Positions 14,701-23,276 are shown, numbered from the stretch's first letter. The stretch is 36,232 nt of DNA from Candidatus Buchananbacteria bacterium RIFCSPHIGHO2_01_FULL_44_11 (GCA_001817345.1 MHIE01000020.1:373-36604), one strand, 5' to 3'. Notes: a model not told the origin generated them from the sequence alone. Made by a program: numbers and translations.

Positions 14701-15369
14701 GCAAAGCAAAACGTCTTGGGCGTAATCATCGTCCCGGTTCAAGTAATGCGAGTCAACCGTGGCGATCACCGGCAGATTCAAACTTTTACTTAAGGCAAAA
14801 ATTTTGTCGTTAGCGATTTTTTGTTTAAGTATAGTCGGATGATGCTGGACTTCCAAATAAAAATTGCCCGGGCCAAAAATTGCCAGCAATTTTTTTGCCA
14901 TCAGTTCCGCCTCGTCGTCTTGGCCGGCGACAAACTTTGAGGCCACCGGCCCCTGGAGGCAGGCACTGGAAGCGATCAGACCCTCACTGTGGGCTTTTAA
15001 TAAATCAAAATCAACCCGCGGTTTATAATAAAAACCATCCAGATGAGCGATGGTTGTGAGTTTAATCAAGTTTCTATAGCCGGCTTCATTTTTCGCCAAA
15101 AGCACCAAGTGATAGGGCCTGACATCAATGCCCGGCCGCTTGTCTTTATGACCGTTTCTGGCAATGTAAGCTTCCACACCCAGGATTGGTTTTATCCCCG
15201 CCTTGGTGGCGGTCTGGTAAAACTCAATTAAACCGTACATGACACCGTGGTCAGTCAAGGCCAAGGCCGGCATGTTGTATTCAACGGCTTTATTAACCAG
15301 CCCGTCAATTTTAGACAAACCGTCCAGCAAAGAATAGTGGCTGTGACAGTGAAGATGGACAAAAGACAT
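11773..15369 (-). CDS. dnaE: DNA polymerase III alpha subunit
   Basis: A 1198-residue replicative polymerase. The N-terminal PHP domain starts at once (HLHCHSHYSLLDG, residues 5-17, His metal ligands). The catalytic palm has PDIDSDF (about residue 400, catalytic Asp pair) and GPGRGSAAGS before it. The fingers (YQEQVMEIA), the helix-hairpin-helix region and an OB-fold (about 990-1080) follow. A low-complexity linker rich in His, Asn and Gly (HHHHNGNGGGNN) precedes a C-terminal domain of about 90 residues. Length fits the DnaE1 type. It is the main leading/lagging strand synthesising subunit. No promoter of good match is seen; the upstream 170 bases hold a mobile palindrome. Confidence 0.96.
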   Translation of the reverse strand: MSFVHLHCHSHYSLLDGLSKIDGLVNKAVEYNMPALALTDHGVMYGLIEFYQTATKAGIKPILGVEAYIARNGHKDKRPGIDVRPYHLVLLAKNEAGYRNLIKLTTIAHLDGFYYKPRVDFDLLKAHSEGLIASSACLQGPVASKFVAGQDDEAELMAKKLLAIFGPGNFYLEVQHHPTILKQKIANDKIFALSKSLNLPVIATVDSHYLNRDDDYAQDVLLCIQTKKTLADTDRMSYIGEDFSFHSVEQVKKDWADHPEVVENTLEIAEKCNVKLEFGKTVLPHFDVPDKKTPEQCLAEFCQTGLEKRYGQGQLDKKILDRLNYELEVIKKTGFASYFLIVADFINWAKSNKIVVGPGRGSAAGSLVSYLLNITNIDPLKYDLIFERFLNAERISMPDIDSDFADTRRDEVLDYVAQKYGRDHVAQIITFGTMAARAAIRDVGRVMGLPYSYCDKVAKLIPMFMSLDQACKTVPELTAVLTDPDGKRLIEIAKKLEGSARHASTHACGVVVTPDSMDNFIPRQRSSQDENEIMTQYGMHAIEDLGLLKIDLLGLKNLTIIENTLEILKKARGVEIDIDQIPLNDKKTFALLQRTETTGVFQLESSGMRRYLKQLKPTELEDIIAMVSLYRPGPMELIPEYIAGKHGLRKIYYLDPRLEPILEKTYGIAVYQEQVMEIARKLAGFSYSEADVLRKAVGKKILTLLRQQEEKMVSGMIKNGLSPKVAKQIWDYILPFARYGFNRSHAACYAMIAYQTAYLKALYPAEFMASLLTSDHGNLDRIAIEVEESKQMGLEVLPPDINESFRTFTVVYDSLEVKPDKTSDKIRFGLSAVKNLGENIISEVIKERRANGYFKSLTDFLSRVKTKDLNKKSLEALVKSGALDQFGERNSLLYNMDKILTFIKNVNQEADTKQSSLFGMMVSESVLPKLNLDSIEPAAEKQKLNWEKEFLGLYVSAHPLQEFAGKLSEVVIPVNDIIADQPNHKNRLLKVVGVVTKIKKIVTKSGEPMLFVRIEDATNGIEALVFPSTLKNNPEIWQEDRVIMMNCSLSDKDGEAKLICNQVRELNTDNIEKVMQELRLLENDSSNARSWSRFNHHHHNGNGGGNNQSMPSGQTKNELLVAGSAYIVLPQQFDSDLSDRLKELFKKFPGKYKACLLVSGPEGSKRLMTNFLIADDVRLKEEVEALLGQGSFKIECVE

Positions 15370-15441
15370 AGGTTATTTTTAGTTTGGAAGTCTGAATAAA
15401 ATCATCGACTTCTCAGGAAAGCAAGCTTTCCCATTAAGACC

Positions 15442-15536
15442 TGGTCATTGCGAGGAGCTCAACTTTACGTCGGTGGACGAAGTAATCTAATGGGCAAAGA
15501 GATCACCACGGTCGCTCCACTCCCTCGCAATGACAC
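15442..15536. repeat. GTCATTGCGAG-type dispersed palindrome
   Basis: GTCATTGCGAGGAG at the left and CTCCCTCGCAATGAC at the right, with AATCTAATGG/GAGATC-like inner parts. This is the widely dispersed palindrome found in many bacterial genomes, of unknown mobility. It lies between dnaE and the gene ending at 15543, and the + frame through it is not a gene. Confidence 0.7.
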
Positions 15537-15542
15537 TTTAGC

Positions 15543-15836
15543 TTATTTTTTCTTTTTGGCCGAGGTCTTTTTTTGTTTTTCCATAAAAAATCCGACTAGC
15601 TTAATTGCCGAATCGGCCAAAACCGCCATGTGGTTTGAACCTTTTTCCAATTTTTCTTTGACTAATTTTAAAATTTTATCCACCAGTTCCAGTTTTTCCC
15701 GGACGCTGATCGTGATTTTACTCATGTTGCGCAGCATGGAAATGACGTAATACATTGCCCAGCAGAAAAACACCGTCAGCCATAAAACCGCGAAAGCAAT
15801 GACTAAATAAAGCAAATCTTTGGAAGTTTCAAGCAT
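15543..15836 (-). CDS. Small TM plus coiled-coil protein
   Basis: A 97-residue protein with one N-terminal membrane span (about residues 8-33, LYLVIAFAVLWLTVFFCWAMYY), then a charged helix (about 38-75, REKLELVDKILKLVKEKLEKG) that looks like a coiled coil, and a Lys-rich tail. The layout resembles DUF948-type small membrane proteins, but no firm family is claimed. It begins 29 bases after the pheT stop, so it is the last gene of that unit. A partial + frame at 15448-15750 is antisense shadow. Confidence 0.7.
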   Translation of the reverse strand: MLETSKDLLYLVIAFAVLWLTVFFCWAMYYVISMLRNMSKITISVREKLELVDKILKLVKEKLEKGSNHMAVLADSAIKLVGFFMEKQKKTSAKKKK

Positions 15837-15865
15837 AGGATTAGATTATTAAGTTATTATTAAAA

Positions 15866-18238
15866 TTAACGTAGACTAGCACCAAAACTGGTTTTTAATT
15901 TATCCACTATTTTCTTAACTACTAAATCAACTTCTTCGGACTTCAATGTCCGGTCAGAAGCGCGGAAAGTCAGGCGAAAAGCCAGACTCTTTTTGTCGGG
16001 CCCAATTGACTGATTGATAAAAGTGCTTAAATAAACAACGGATTCAACCAAACCGTCAGCGGCAGTGACTAAAGCCTCAACTTGCCGCCAAGACAGGTTC
16101 TGACTAACGACAATGGCTAAATCCCGCTGGACCGCCGGGAATTGCGGGATCGACTGGTAGGCCTGAACCGGGGAGGCGTATTTGGCCAAAGTCGCAAAAT
16201 CAAAAGTAAAAAAGGCAACCGAATTAATAATTGAGAATTTACTGGTTAGGTTAGAATTCATCAGGCCGACATGACCGAGTAAATCATTGCCAACCATGAT
16301 ATTCAAAGCTGATCCTGGCTGCCAAAATTTAACCTGAGAATCAATTTCGCTAAACTGATAATTCTTAATACCCATTTTTTTAAGCAGGAACTCAGCGGTG
16401 CCCTTGGCCGCAGAAAAAACATCATGATCCAACACCATTGCCCCAACTAATTTTGGCACTTCGGTCGGCAAATCGTTACTTTTATTCGGAACATAGGTTT
16501 TGCTAAGCTCAAAAAGCCGGAGTTCGGAAAAATTATTTATATTGCTGGCGATATTTTGCAACATTTGGGGAAACAAAACCGGCCGTAAATATTCCATGTC
16601 TTCACTTAAGGGATTAGCAATTTTTAAAGCCTGGTCAGAATTAATCCCTGATTGCTTAAGCAACCACTCAGATACCATGGAATAGTTATAAACTTCGGTA
16701 AAACCCAAACCACTTAAAACGTCTTTGGCTTTATCTTCCCAAACTAGCTCTAAATCCTTGGGCCGAACTGGCATCTGGCCGGTTGGCAGTTGCGTCGGCA
16801 AATTGTGATAGCCATAAATGCGGGCGACTTCTTCGACAATATCATGCTCGCCTTCAATGTCATTGCGCCACCAGGGCCTAGTGATCTGCCAAGTTTTAGT
16901 GCCGGTGATTTTAAAACCAAGGTTAGTCAAGATCTTTTTGACTTGGACCGCCGGGATAGTAATGCCCAAATAACGATCTAAAGTCGCCAAGCTAAAATTG
17001 ATTTTAGTGACTTTAGGTTGAGCCGGGCTGGAGTCTAAAACTAAAGAAGCGACTTTAGCGCCAGTTAAATCTTGGGCTAGCTCGACTGCCCGATCAATAG
17101 CGGCCGTGGTCAGTAGCTTAGGCAGACCTTTTTCAAACAAATCAGAAGATTCCGAATGAAGATTAAGGGCCCGAGCGGTTTTTCTGACTGAAACCGAATT
17201 GAAATTGGCCGCTTCAAAAACAATAGTAGAAGTCTGATTACTGGCGGCTGAATCCTGGCCGCCCATTACCCCGGCAATAGCGATTGGCTTGGCGGCATCG
17301 GCAATCACCAGCATCTGAGATTCTAGCTGATAGGTTTTACCGTCAAGGGCTAAAATTTTCTCACCCGGCTTGGCCAGGCGAACAACAATTTTTTTATCAG
17401 TAATTTTTTGATAATCAAAAACATGCATTGGCTGGCCATATTCGAGCAAAACATAATTAGTGATATCAACAATGTTATTGATCGGCCTAATCCCCGCCTG
17501 CATCAAGCGCAGTTGCAGCCAAAGCGGCGAAAAATCGACTCTAACCCCAGCCATGACTACGGCTTGATAGCGCGGGCAAAGTTTTGGCTGAGTCACCTTA
17601 ACGGTTAAAGACAGTTTTTTAGCCTTCAGTTTCGGCTTGGCTGGCGGCTTAAGCTTGGCCTTAAGGGAAAACACTGCCGCTGCTTCTTGAACTAAGCCAA
17701 CGACTGACATGGCGTCGGGCCGGTTAGAAGTGATTTCAATATCAAACAACTGATCGCTGGGCACCAGCAAAGTTTCCAACGGTTTACCTAATGGCGTGTT
17801 TTCCGGCAAAGTCAAAACGGCATAATGCTCCGTACCAAAACCCAGTTCATCCAGGCCGCAGACCATGCCGGCACTGTCCACCCCACGAATATCAACCGAT
17901 TTTAAAACTGTAGTCTGGCTTAAATTGTCAGGGTTTAACAGGGTCGCACCCTCAAAAGCAAAAGCAATAACATTACCAACGGCGATATTAGGCGCACCGC
18001 AGACCACCGTTTGTTTGCCTTGGCCGTAATCAACGGTGACTAAACGCAGCCGATCAGCGTTGGGATGCGGCTTAATGTCGGTGATTTTGGCTGTGACCAC
18101 TTTTTTGAAGACTGGTTCAACTTTTTCAGTTCGCTCAATACTCATGCTCTTCAAAGAAAACTCCGAAGCAAACTGCTGAGCTGAAACTTTTAGACCAATG
18201 TATTCTTTTAGCCAATTGTAGGAAATTCTTCTGATCAT
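15866..18238 (-). CDS. pheT: Phenylalanyl-tRNA synthetase beta subunit
   Basis: A 790-residue subunit of the (alpha-beta)2 enzyme. Domains in order: N-terminal B1, a tRNA-binding OB domain (about 39-150, ITDIKPHPNADRLRLVTVDYG), B3/B4 editing, B5 (about 400-475), the inactive catalytic-like module and the C-terminal FDX-ACB anticodon-binding domain (last 90 residues, FPAVQRDLAIVV). Its ATG overlaps the stop of the upstream Nudix gene (TAATG). Confidence 0.95.
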   Translation of the reverse strand: MIRRISYNWLKEYIGLKVSAQQFASEFSLKSMSIERTEKVEPVFKKVVTAKITDIKPHPNADRLRLVTVDYGQGKQTVVCGAPNIAVGNVIAFAFEGATLLNPDNLSQTTVLKSVDIRGVDSAGMVCGLDELGFGTEHYAVLTLPENTPLGKPLETLLVPSDQLFDIEITSNRPDAMSVVGLVQEAAAVFSLKAKLKPPAKPKLKAKKLSLTVKVTQPKLCPRYQAVVMAGVRVDFSPLWLQLRLMQAGIRPINNIVDITNYVLLEYGQPMHVFDYQKITDKKIVVRLAKPGEKILALDGKTYQLESQMLVIADAAKPIAIAGVMGGQDSAASNQTSTIVFEAANFNSVSVRKTARALNLHSESSDLFEKGLPKLLTTAAIDRAVELAQDLTGAKVASLVLDSSPAQPKVTKINFSLATLDRYLGITIPAVQVKKILTNLGFKITGTKTWQITRPWWRNDIEGEHDIVEEVARIYGYHNLPTQLPTGQMPVRPKDLELVWEDKAKDVLSGLGFTEVYNYSMVSEWLLKQSGINSDQALKIANPLSEDMEYLRPVLFPQMLQNIASNINNFSELRLFELSKTYVPNKSNDLPTEVPKLVGAMVLDHDVFSAAKGTAEFLLKKMGIKNYQFSEIDSQVKFWQPGSALNIMVGNDLLGHVGLMNSNLTSKFSIINSVAFFTFDFATLAKYASPVQAYQSIPQFPAVQRDLAIVVSQNLSWRQVEALVTAADGLVESVVYLSTFINQSIGPDKKSLAFRLTFRASDRTLKSEEVDLVVKKIVDKLKTSFGASLR

Positions 18239-18645
18239 TAAATTTGGATCATCAAATCTTTGACAAAATGAATTAACTTAAATTTTTTAATTTGGCTTTT
18301 CCTTAGCCAGTGAAACTCAGAATGCTCTTTAGGATTTAATTTGACTTGACCGGAGACATAATCACAAAGATAAGTCAGTTGAGTCACTTGGTGATGATAT
18401 TTCTCTGAGCTGCTGGTAAAGGCGGCGATAATTTTAAGCGGTTTAACCCGCAAACCAGTTTCTTCCTTTATCTCTCGCCGTAAAGCCTGCTCTAGCTTTT
18501 CACCGAATTCAACCGTACCGCCAGGGATGTCCCAAAAACCGGCCATAAAATTTTTGCCGCTGGCTCTTTTAGTAATCAAATACTCGCCGTTTTTGCGAAT
18601 CAAGCCATGGCAGGCCAAATAAAAATTGCCTTTGGTTAAAGACAT
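18238..18645 (-). CDS. Nudix hydrolase inserted between pheS and pheT
   Basis: A 135-residue MutT-like protein with an intact Nudix box (residues 43-65): GX5E (E49) and RREIKEETG (R57-E62). Such enzymes remove oxidised or unwanted nucleoside triphosphates or other nucleoside diphosphate derivatives; the substrate here is unknown. Both junctions are TAATG overlaps: its ATG shares bases with the pheS stop and its own TAA with the pheT ATG. It is thus translated in step with both synthetase subunits, though a role in charging is not shown. Neighbouring pheS and pheT are normally adjacent. Confidence 0.88.
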   Translation of the reverse strand: MSLTKGNFYLACHGLIRKNGEYLITKRASGKNFMAGFWDIPGGTVEFGEKLEQALRREIKEETGLRVKPLKIIAAFTSSSEKYHHQVTQLTYLCDYVSGQVKLNPKEHSEFHWLRKSQIKKFKLIHFVKDLMIQI

Positions 18646-19673
18646 TAAAACTGGTTTAAAAATCTTAGATCGCTCTGGTACAAAATTCTAATATCCGGTA
18701 TTTGCAAACCGGCTTTCATTAAATAAGCTCGTTCTACGCCCCAGCCAAAAGCAAAGCCGGAATATTTTTTGGGGTCAAGACCGCCGGCCTTAAGCACACT
18801 AGGATGTACCATGCCAGAACCGCCTAGCTCATGCCAACCGGCCTTGCACATTTTACAGCCCTGGCCATCACACAGGCCACAGGAGACATCAACTTCAAAA
18901 CTGGGTTCAGTGAATTGAAAATGAAACGGCCGGATCCGCGCTCGCCGGTTCGGACCAAAAAATTCTTTAACAAAATAATCAAGCACACCCTTCAGATTAG
19001 CGATCGTAACATTGGTATCCACCAACAGACCATCAAACTGGTGAAACATCGGCGCATGAGAAACATCAATCTGCCGCCGATAGCATTTGGTGATGTTGAT
19101 TGAGCGCAGCGGCGGCTGGTTTTCCAGTTCCCGGGCAGTGCCGGAAGTGGAATGGGGAGTTAAAATGCGTTGACCCTTGAGACCAACGGGTTTCAGATCA
19201 ATAAAAAAAGTTTCCCACTCGTCGCGGGCCGGATGATCCGGCGGCATGTTTAAAGATTCAAAAGCGTACCAATCCCATTCCACTTCCGGATAGCGAACGC
19301 GGTAAAAACCGATCCGCTGGAAAATGTCGGTAATCTCGCGAATGGCCTGGGTCACCAGATGGAGGTGGCCGTTAGGAAAATCCAGACCCGGCGTCGTGAC
19401 GTCAATTAACTGCCGCTCACCGGCCTGGCCGGACAGTGAAATCTTTAAGGCTGACAATTTTTGTTCAATTTCGGTTTTAAGCTGGTTAGCTAATTGCCCA
19501 ATCTCTTGGCGCGAGGTCGCATCCAAGTCTTTCAGCCGGCGCAAAATATCGGTTAAAGCTCCAGCTTTGCGGCCCAAGTATTTAATTTCCAAAGCCACTA
19601 AATCCGCCTGGTCTTTAATCGCGGTGGCGTCTTGGCTAAATTGCGCCTTAAGTTGTAGAATTTTCTCTTTCAT
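18645..19673 (-). CDS. pheS: Phenylalanyl-tRNA synthetase alpha subunit
   Basis: A 342-residue catalytic subunit. The N-terminal coiled coil (about 1-95) is followed by the class II core: motif 2 region (TSGTARELENQPPLRS, about 176-191), a four-Cys zinc site (CGLCDGQGCKMC) and motif 3 (GFAFGWGVERAYLMKAG, near the end). It charges tRNA-Phe with pheT. It overlaps the membrane-protein gene upstream by 26 bases. No T-box or attenuator was found between the promoter and the operon start. Confidence 0.96.
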   Translation of the reverse strand: MKEKILQLKAQFSQDATAIKDQADLVALEIKYLGRKAGALTDILRRLKDLDATSRQEIGQLANQLKTEIEQKLSALKISLSGQAGERQLIDVTTPGLDFPNGHLHLVTQAIREITDIFQRIGFYRVRYPEVEWDWYAFESLNMPPDHPARDEWETFFIDLKPVGLKGQRILTPHSTSGTARELENQPPLRSINITKCYRRQIDVSHAPMFHQFDGLLVDTNVTIANLKGVLDYFVKEFFGPNRRARIRPFHFQFTEPSFEVDVSCGLCDGQGCKMCKAGWHELGGSGMVHPSVLKAGGLDPKKYSGFAFGWGVERAYLMKAGLQIPDIRILYQSDLRFLNQF

Positions 19674-20061
19674 TTCTTAAATAAGATTTTTTTTGATAGC
19701 TGACAAAGAAAAACTCCAGCGAAGTTAAAACTAAAATGAATAAGACTACAATCCAAATGTTAGCCAAGTTGCGGCTGCGTAAAACGGTCCAGCCGGCAAT
19801 CAAAATGGCAAACCAAATCGCCTGACGCAAGGCCGTATTAATCCGATAATAGATAATCTGTTTTTTGGCGAATTTAGCCCGCAGCCAGTTGCCGACTAAA
19901 AACATTAGGCCCACTAGCGTCAGAAAAAAACTCAGATAAAAAACGGAAAAACCGGCCAAACCGGCATTTTGCGGATCAATAAAAAAAATAGTGATTAACC
20001 AGCTGATCAGGGATAAAACCGAACCAACGGCAATAAAAAATAAAAAAACTTTTATTCGCAT
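19648..20061 (-). CDS. Four-span membrane protein, first gene of the pheST unit
   Basis: A 137-residue protein with about four membrane spans (residues 4-27, 36-58, 82-97 and 101-120) and a basic, charged tail. Unknown function; small proteins of this kind often sit before pheS in Patescibacteria, as far as I recall. Its 3' end overlaps pheS by 26 bases, giving coupled translation. A promoter at 20093-20121 fits this gene as the operon start. Confidence 0.75.
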   Translation of the reverse strand: MRIKVFLFFIAVGSVLSLISWLITIFFIDPQNAGLAGFSVFYLSFFLTLVGLMFLVGNWLRAKFAKKQIIYYRINTALRQAIWFAILIAGWTVLRSRNLANIWIVVLFILVLTSLEFFFVSYQKKSYLRNERENSTT

Positions 20062-20092
20062 TAAGGCGGTTAATATTGCTAAAAGCCCCCTT

Positions 20093-20121
20093 ATTATACC
20101 AAAATAATCCTACGCTGGCAA
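20093..20121 (-). promoter_or_regulatory. Promoter of the pheS-Nudix-pheT unit
   Basis: Minus strand: -35 TTGCCA (20116-20121), 17-base spacer, -10 TATAAT (20093-20098). The start site near 20086 leaves a leader of about 25 bases. Confidence 0.75.
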
Positions 20122-20146
20122 ACGGCTAAAACTAAGTCAGACGATT

Positions 20147-23100
20147 TTAAAACCGGTTGTTCTGGCAGCGACAAGCGCTGGCGTCAATGGGAAAAGGCGT
20201 ACTGCGAATTTCCTGAATGGTTTTAATAATACTGGCTTTCAGGCCGACTAGATCCTTAGCCTGGCCTAAAAACGGCACCCGAGTATCGGTTTCCAAATAA
20301 TAATACATCAGCTGCTCGACTTTTTCGCCAAAAACTTCTTGAGCCGCCAGCTGATAAATTAAAAGCTGCTGTTTGTCATCCGGGTAAATTGTGCTCTGGG
20401 TTTTGCCCTGGCCGGTTTTATAATCAATAATCACCACTCCACCGTTCAAAGAATCAATCCGATCAATTTTGCCGGTAATAACGTAACTTTCGCCGCTGTC
20501 GGTTAAAGGCAAACTGAACATCTGCTCTAAATATTTGGGTAAGGGCAATTCTTTTTGATAACGCTGATAAAAAAGTTTCAGCGCCTTTTTACCGGCTGCC
20601 TTAAATTGATCGTGACGCGGCCGGGACGCATACCAATCGTCAATCCAGTCTTTGTCATAAATCGCCAACAATTCGTCAAAGCTCACCACGGATTTTTGGG
20701 CCGTTAAAATTTTTTTACCAACCGAGAATAAATCCGGCTGACTGACCGCCGAGCGCTGCATCACCAGCTGAAAAAAATGCTGCAAAGTCAGGTGCAAAGT
20801 CGAGCCAAAAGAAAAAATGTCTTTGCCGGCCTGGGGAATTTTTAAAATATACTCCAGCCAGTAGTGATAAGGACAATTTTTAAAAGATTTGATTTGGCTG
20901 AAAGAAAATTTATGCGGCAGAAGGTAATCCAGGTCTTCAGCCGAAATTTTGGTTTCCAATCGGGGTTGAGTTTTAAGCCTCGCCTCAATCTGGCTGCCGC
21001 TATCAGCTTTAGCCGCCACGAGCTTTAAGCCGACCGAACCGAGTTCATGCAAAAAAATGGACGGACGCTTTTTGCGCTGACCGCCGTAATCAACCGCGCT
21101 GGTCAAAAACAAACCCTTTTTGGCCCGGGTCATGGCGACGTAAAAAAGCCGCCGCTCTTCCTGGAGATGAGCATCACCCTCAGGCAAAATCTCTTTAATC
21201 AGCGAATCGGGCAAAGTAATCGGGTCGGACCGGTCGTCAATGGGAAAACGGCGGTCAACCAGATTAACGATAAAAACATATTTAAACTCCAAACCCTTGG
21301 CGGCATGGACTGTAATCACTTTGACCGCGTCCGGTCCGTCTTCCAGATCCTGAGTTAAAGAGCCGGTTTCCCCCGCTTCCAGTTCCAAGTCAATCATCTG
21401 CAAAAAATGCTTGACCGATTTTTCAGCAAACGACTTTTCAAACTCATTGATCTTTTTATAAAACTGATTCAAATAGTTGGTGGCATGAAGCATTTCTGTT
21501 GTCTCTGACCGGGTGATTAAATCCAGATAGCCGGTGTCTTTCAAAAAAGCCAAAAAAACTTCACTGGCCGGTCGGCTCTTGGCTAACTGGCTATGACGAT
21601 TAACCAGGCCTAAAAATTTATCAATCTTTTCGCGAATTTCCGAGCTGGATTTTTGTCTGACTTCCGGCTGAGATAAAATGGAAAAAAGCGAGTAACCCTT
21701 GCGTTTTGCCCAGTAATTAAGCTGAACCAACTCCTGATGACTGAAACCCATGACCGACGAATTCAAAATCCGGTAAACCGCCTGACTTTCATGGTAATCG
21801 TCCAGCAGCCGAAAATAGGCTAAAACGTCCAGAATAATCGGCTTAGTGTATAAGCCGCGCGAAGCTAAGAACCGATAAGGAATGTTTGTCTGACCCAAAC
21901 CCAAAGCAAAGGAATTGGCGACTTCATTGGTCCGGGCTAAAATGGCAAAATCGTTCCAATCGGCTTCTTTATCAAGTTCTTTAAGCTCGGCGATTCTTTT
22001 AACCACGCCGGCGACTTCTTCTTCCCCGGTCCGGTAATGCAGGTGCTCAATTACGCCTTTTTGGTCATTTTGACTTTTGAGTTCTTTGGACAGTTTTTTG
22101 GCTGAATTTTTGGCCAGTTTGACTTCCAGCCGATCAGGGTTATTTTGCTGAATAAATTGATAGGACAAATCCAGAATGTTTTGGGTTGAGCGGTAGTTTT
22201 TAATCAAAAAGACTTCTTTGGCCGCTGGATAATCCTTTTTAAATTCCAAAATGTTAGAAACCGAAGCGCCGCGGAATTTATAAATCGATTGGTCGTCGTC
22301 GCCGACAACGGTGATGTTATTTTGCGGCGCGGCCAGCAATTTAATCAGTTCATACTGGGCATAATTGGTGTCTTGGAATTCATCAACTAAGACATGCTTA
22401 AACTGCCGGCGATATTTGGCTAAAACCGCCGGCCGGTCTTTAAACAATTTTAAACAATAAGTAATCAGGTCGCCGAAATCAAACGCCTGGTTTTCCAGAA
22501 GTAGCTGCTGATAAGTGTGGTAAGCGTCGGCCACTTCTTGAGTTTTTTTAATTTCCTGGGCGATGAATTCTTTTCTTTCTTTTTTAGTCAGTGACTTTAA
22601 AATTTCCGGCTCAACAAAATCTTTAATCAGCTCAGCCGAATCGGTGTTGAGTTTCAAGTCTTCGGCGTATTTAAGATAGTCGGCCGGACTGACGTCGTCG
22701 TCTTTTGCCCGGGAAAAAAACTTGATCAAACTGTGAATGAATTTCGTCGGATTGCCCAATGGCTTGTAGTAATCCAGCTCAAATCGGTCCAAATTTTCCC
22801 GGACCAGCAGCCACTGTTCGGTTTGGTCTAAAACCTTAAAATTGTTGGGCAAGCCAATCTCTAAAGCGTTCTCTTTTAAAATCCGCTCAGCAAAAGAGTG
22901 AAAGGTGGAAACCCAAAGATCCAAATAGCCATAAGGCAAAAGCCGATCAATTCGTTCTTCCATTTCCCCGGCGGCTTTGTCGGTAAAAGTCAAAGATAAA
23001 ATTTCATTGCTTTTGGCCATTTTCTGTTCAATCAGCCAGGCGATCCGCTGGGTAATCACCGTGGTTTTGCCTGTGCCAGCCCCGGCCACAATTAAAAGAG

Positions 23101-23164
23101 GCCCTTCTTGGTGAGTGACCGCTTTTCTCTGCTCGGGATTAAGGTTTTCTAAGTTTAAAGCCAT
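20147..23164 (-). CDS. UvrD/PcrA-type helicase with C-terminal RecB-like nuclease domain
   Basis: A 1005-residue superfamily 1 helicase: Walker A GAGTGKT (residues 28-34), Walker B DEFQD (261-265), GDDDQSIYKFRG motif III and VHAAKGLEF near 640. After the helicase core (to about 760) comes a PD-(D/E)XK nuclease of the RecB/AddB kind, seen as SFSQIKSFKNCPYHYW and VVIIDYKTG (Asp and Lys of the nuclease motif). It thus looks like a single-chain AddA/AddB-like repair enzyme, for DNA end processing. The usual Fe-S Cys cluster of AddB seems reduced: only one Cys at NCPY and CRC near the end. I chose the ATG at 23164 because a promoter lies just upstream. Confidence 0.9.
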   Translation of the reverse strand: MALNLENLNPEQRKAVTHQEGPLLIVAGAGTGKTTVITQRIAWLIEQKMAKSNEILSLTFTDKAAGEMEERIDRLLPYGYLDLWVSTFHSFAERILKENALEIGLPNNFKVLDQTEQWLLVRENLDRFELDYYKPLGNPTKFIHSLIKFFSRAKDDDVSPADYLKYAEDLKLNTDSAELIKDFVEPEILKSLTKKERKEFIAQEIKKTQEVADAYHTYQQLLLENQAFDFGDLITYCLKLFKDRPAVLAKYRRQFKHVLVDEFQDTNYAQYELIKLLAAPQNNITVVGDDDQSIYKFRGASVSNILEFKKDYPAAKEVFLIKNYRSTQNILDLSYQFIQQNNPDRLEVKLAKNSAKKLSKELKSQNDQKGVIEHLHYRTGEEEVAGVVKRIAELKELDKEADWNDFAILARTNEVANSFALGLGQTNIPYRFLASRGLYTKPIILDVLAYFRLLDDYHESQAVYRILNSSVMGFSHQELVQLNYWAKRKGYSLFSILSQPEVRQKSSSEIREKIDKFLGLVNRHSQLAKSRPASEVFLAFLKDTGYLDLITRSETTEMLHATNYLNQFYKKINEFEKSFAEKSVKHFLQMIDLELEAGETGSLTQDLEDGPDAVKVITVHAAKGLEFKYVFIVNLVDRRFPIDDRSDPITLPDSLIKEILPEGDAHLQEERRLFYVAMTRAKKGLFLTSAVDYGGQRKKRPSIFLHELGSVGLKLVAAKADSGSQIEARLKTQPRLETKISAEDLDYLLPHKFSFSQIKSFKNCPYHYWLEYILKIPQAGKDIFSFGSTLHLTLQHFFQLVMQRSAVSQPDLFSVGKKILTAQKSVVSFDELLAIYDKDWIDDWYASRPRHDQFKAAGKKALKLFYQRYQKELPLPKYLEQMFSLPLTDSGESYVITGKIDRIDSLNGGVVIIDYKTGQGKTQSTIYPDDKQQLLIYQLAAQEVFGEKVEQLMYYYLETDTRVPFLGQAKDLVGLKASIIKTIQEIRSTPFPIDASACRCQNNRF

Positions 23165-23170
23165 AACAAT

Positions 23171-23199
23171 ATTGTAACAAAAACCACCATAACCGACAA
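23171..23199 (-). promoter_or_regulatory. Promoter of the UvrD-like gene, likely leaderless
   Basis: Minus strand: -35 TTGTCG (23194-23199), 17-base spacer, -10 TACAAT (23171-23176). A start about seven bases after the -10 falls at or next to the ATG at 23164. The extension to 23218 given by the longest reading frame would lie before this promoter. Confidence 0.7.
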
Positions 23200-23206
23200 C
23201 GCAGAA

Positions 23207-23235
23207 TTGACAAGCCATTACTGTCAGAGTAAGGT
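23207..23235 (+). promoter_or_regulatory. Promoter of the small lipoprotein gene (divergent)
   Basis: Plus strand: -35 TTGACA (23207-23212), 17-base spacer, -10 TAAGGT (23230-23235, weak), start near 23242 and a leader of about 35 bases. It is back to back with the UvrD promoter. Confidence 0.6.
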
Positions 23236-23276
23236 AAAGCTAATTCGTTGTTCAATTCTAGCCTGGAGGGCAAACC

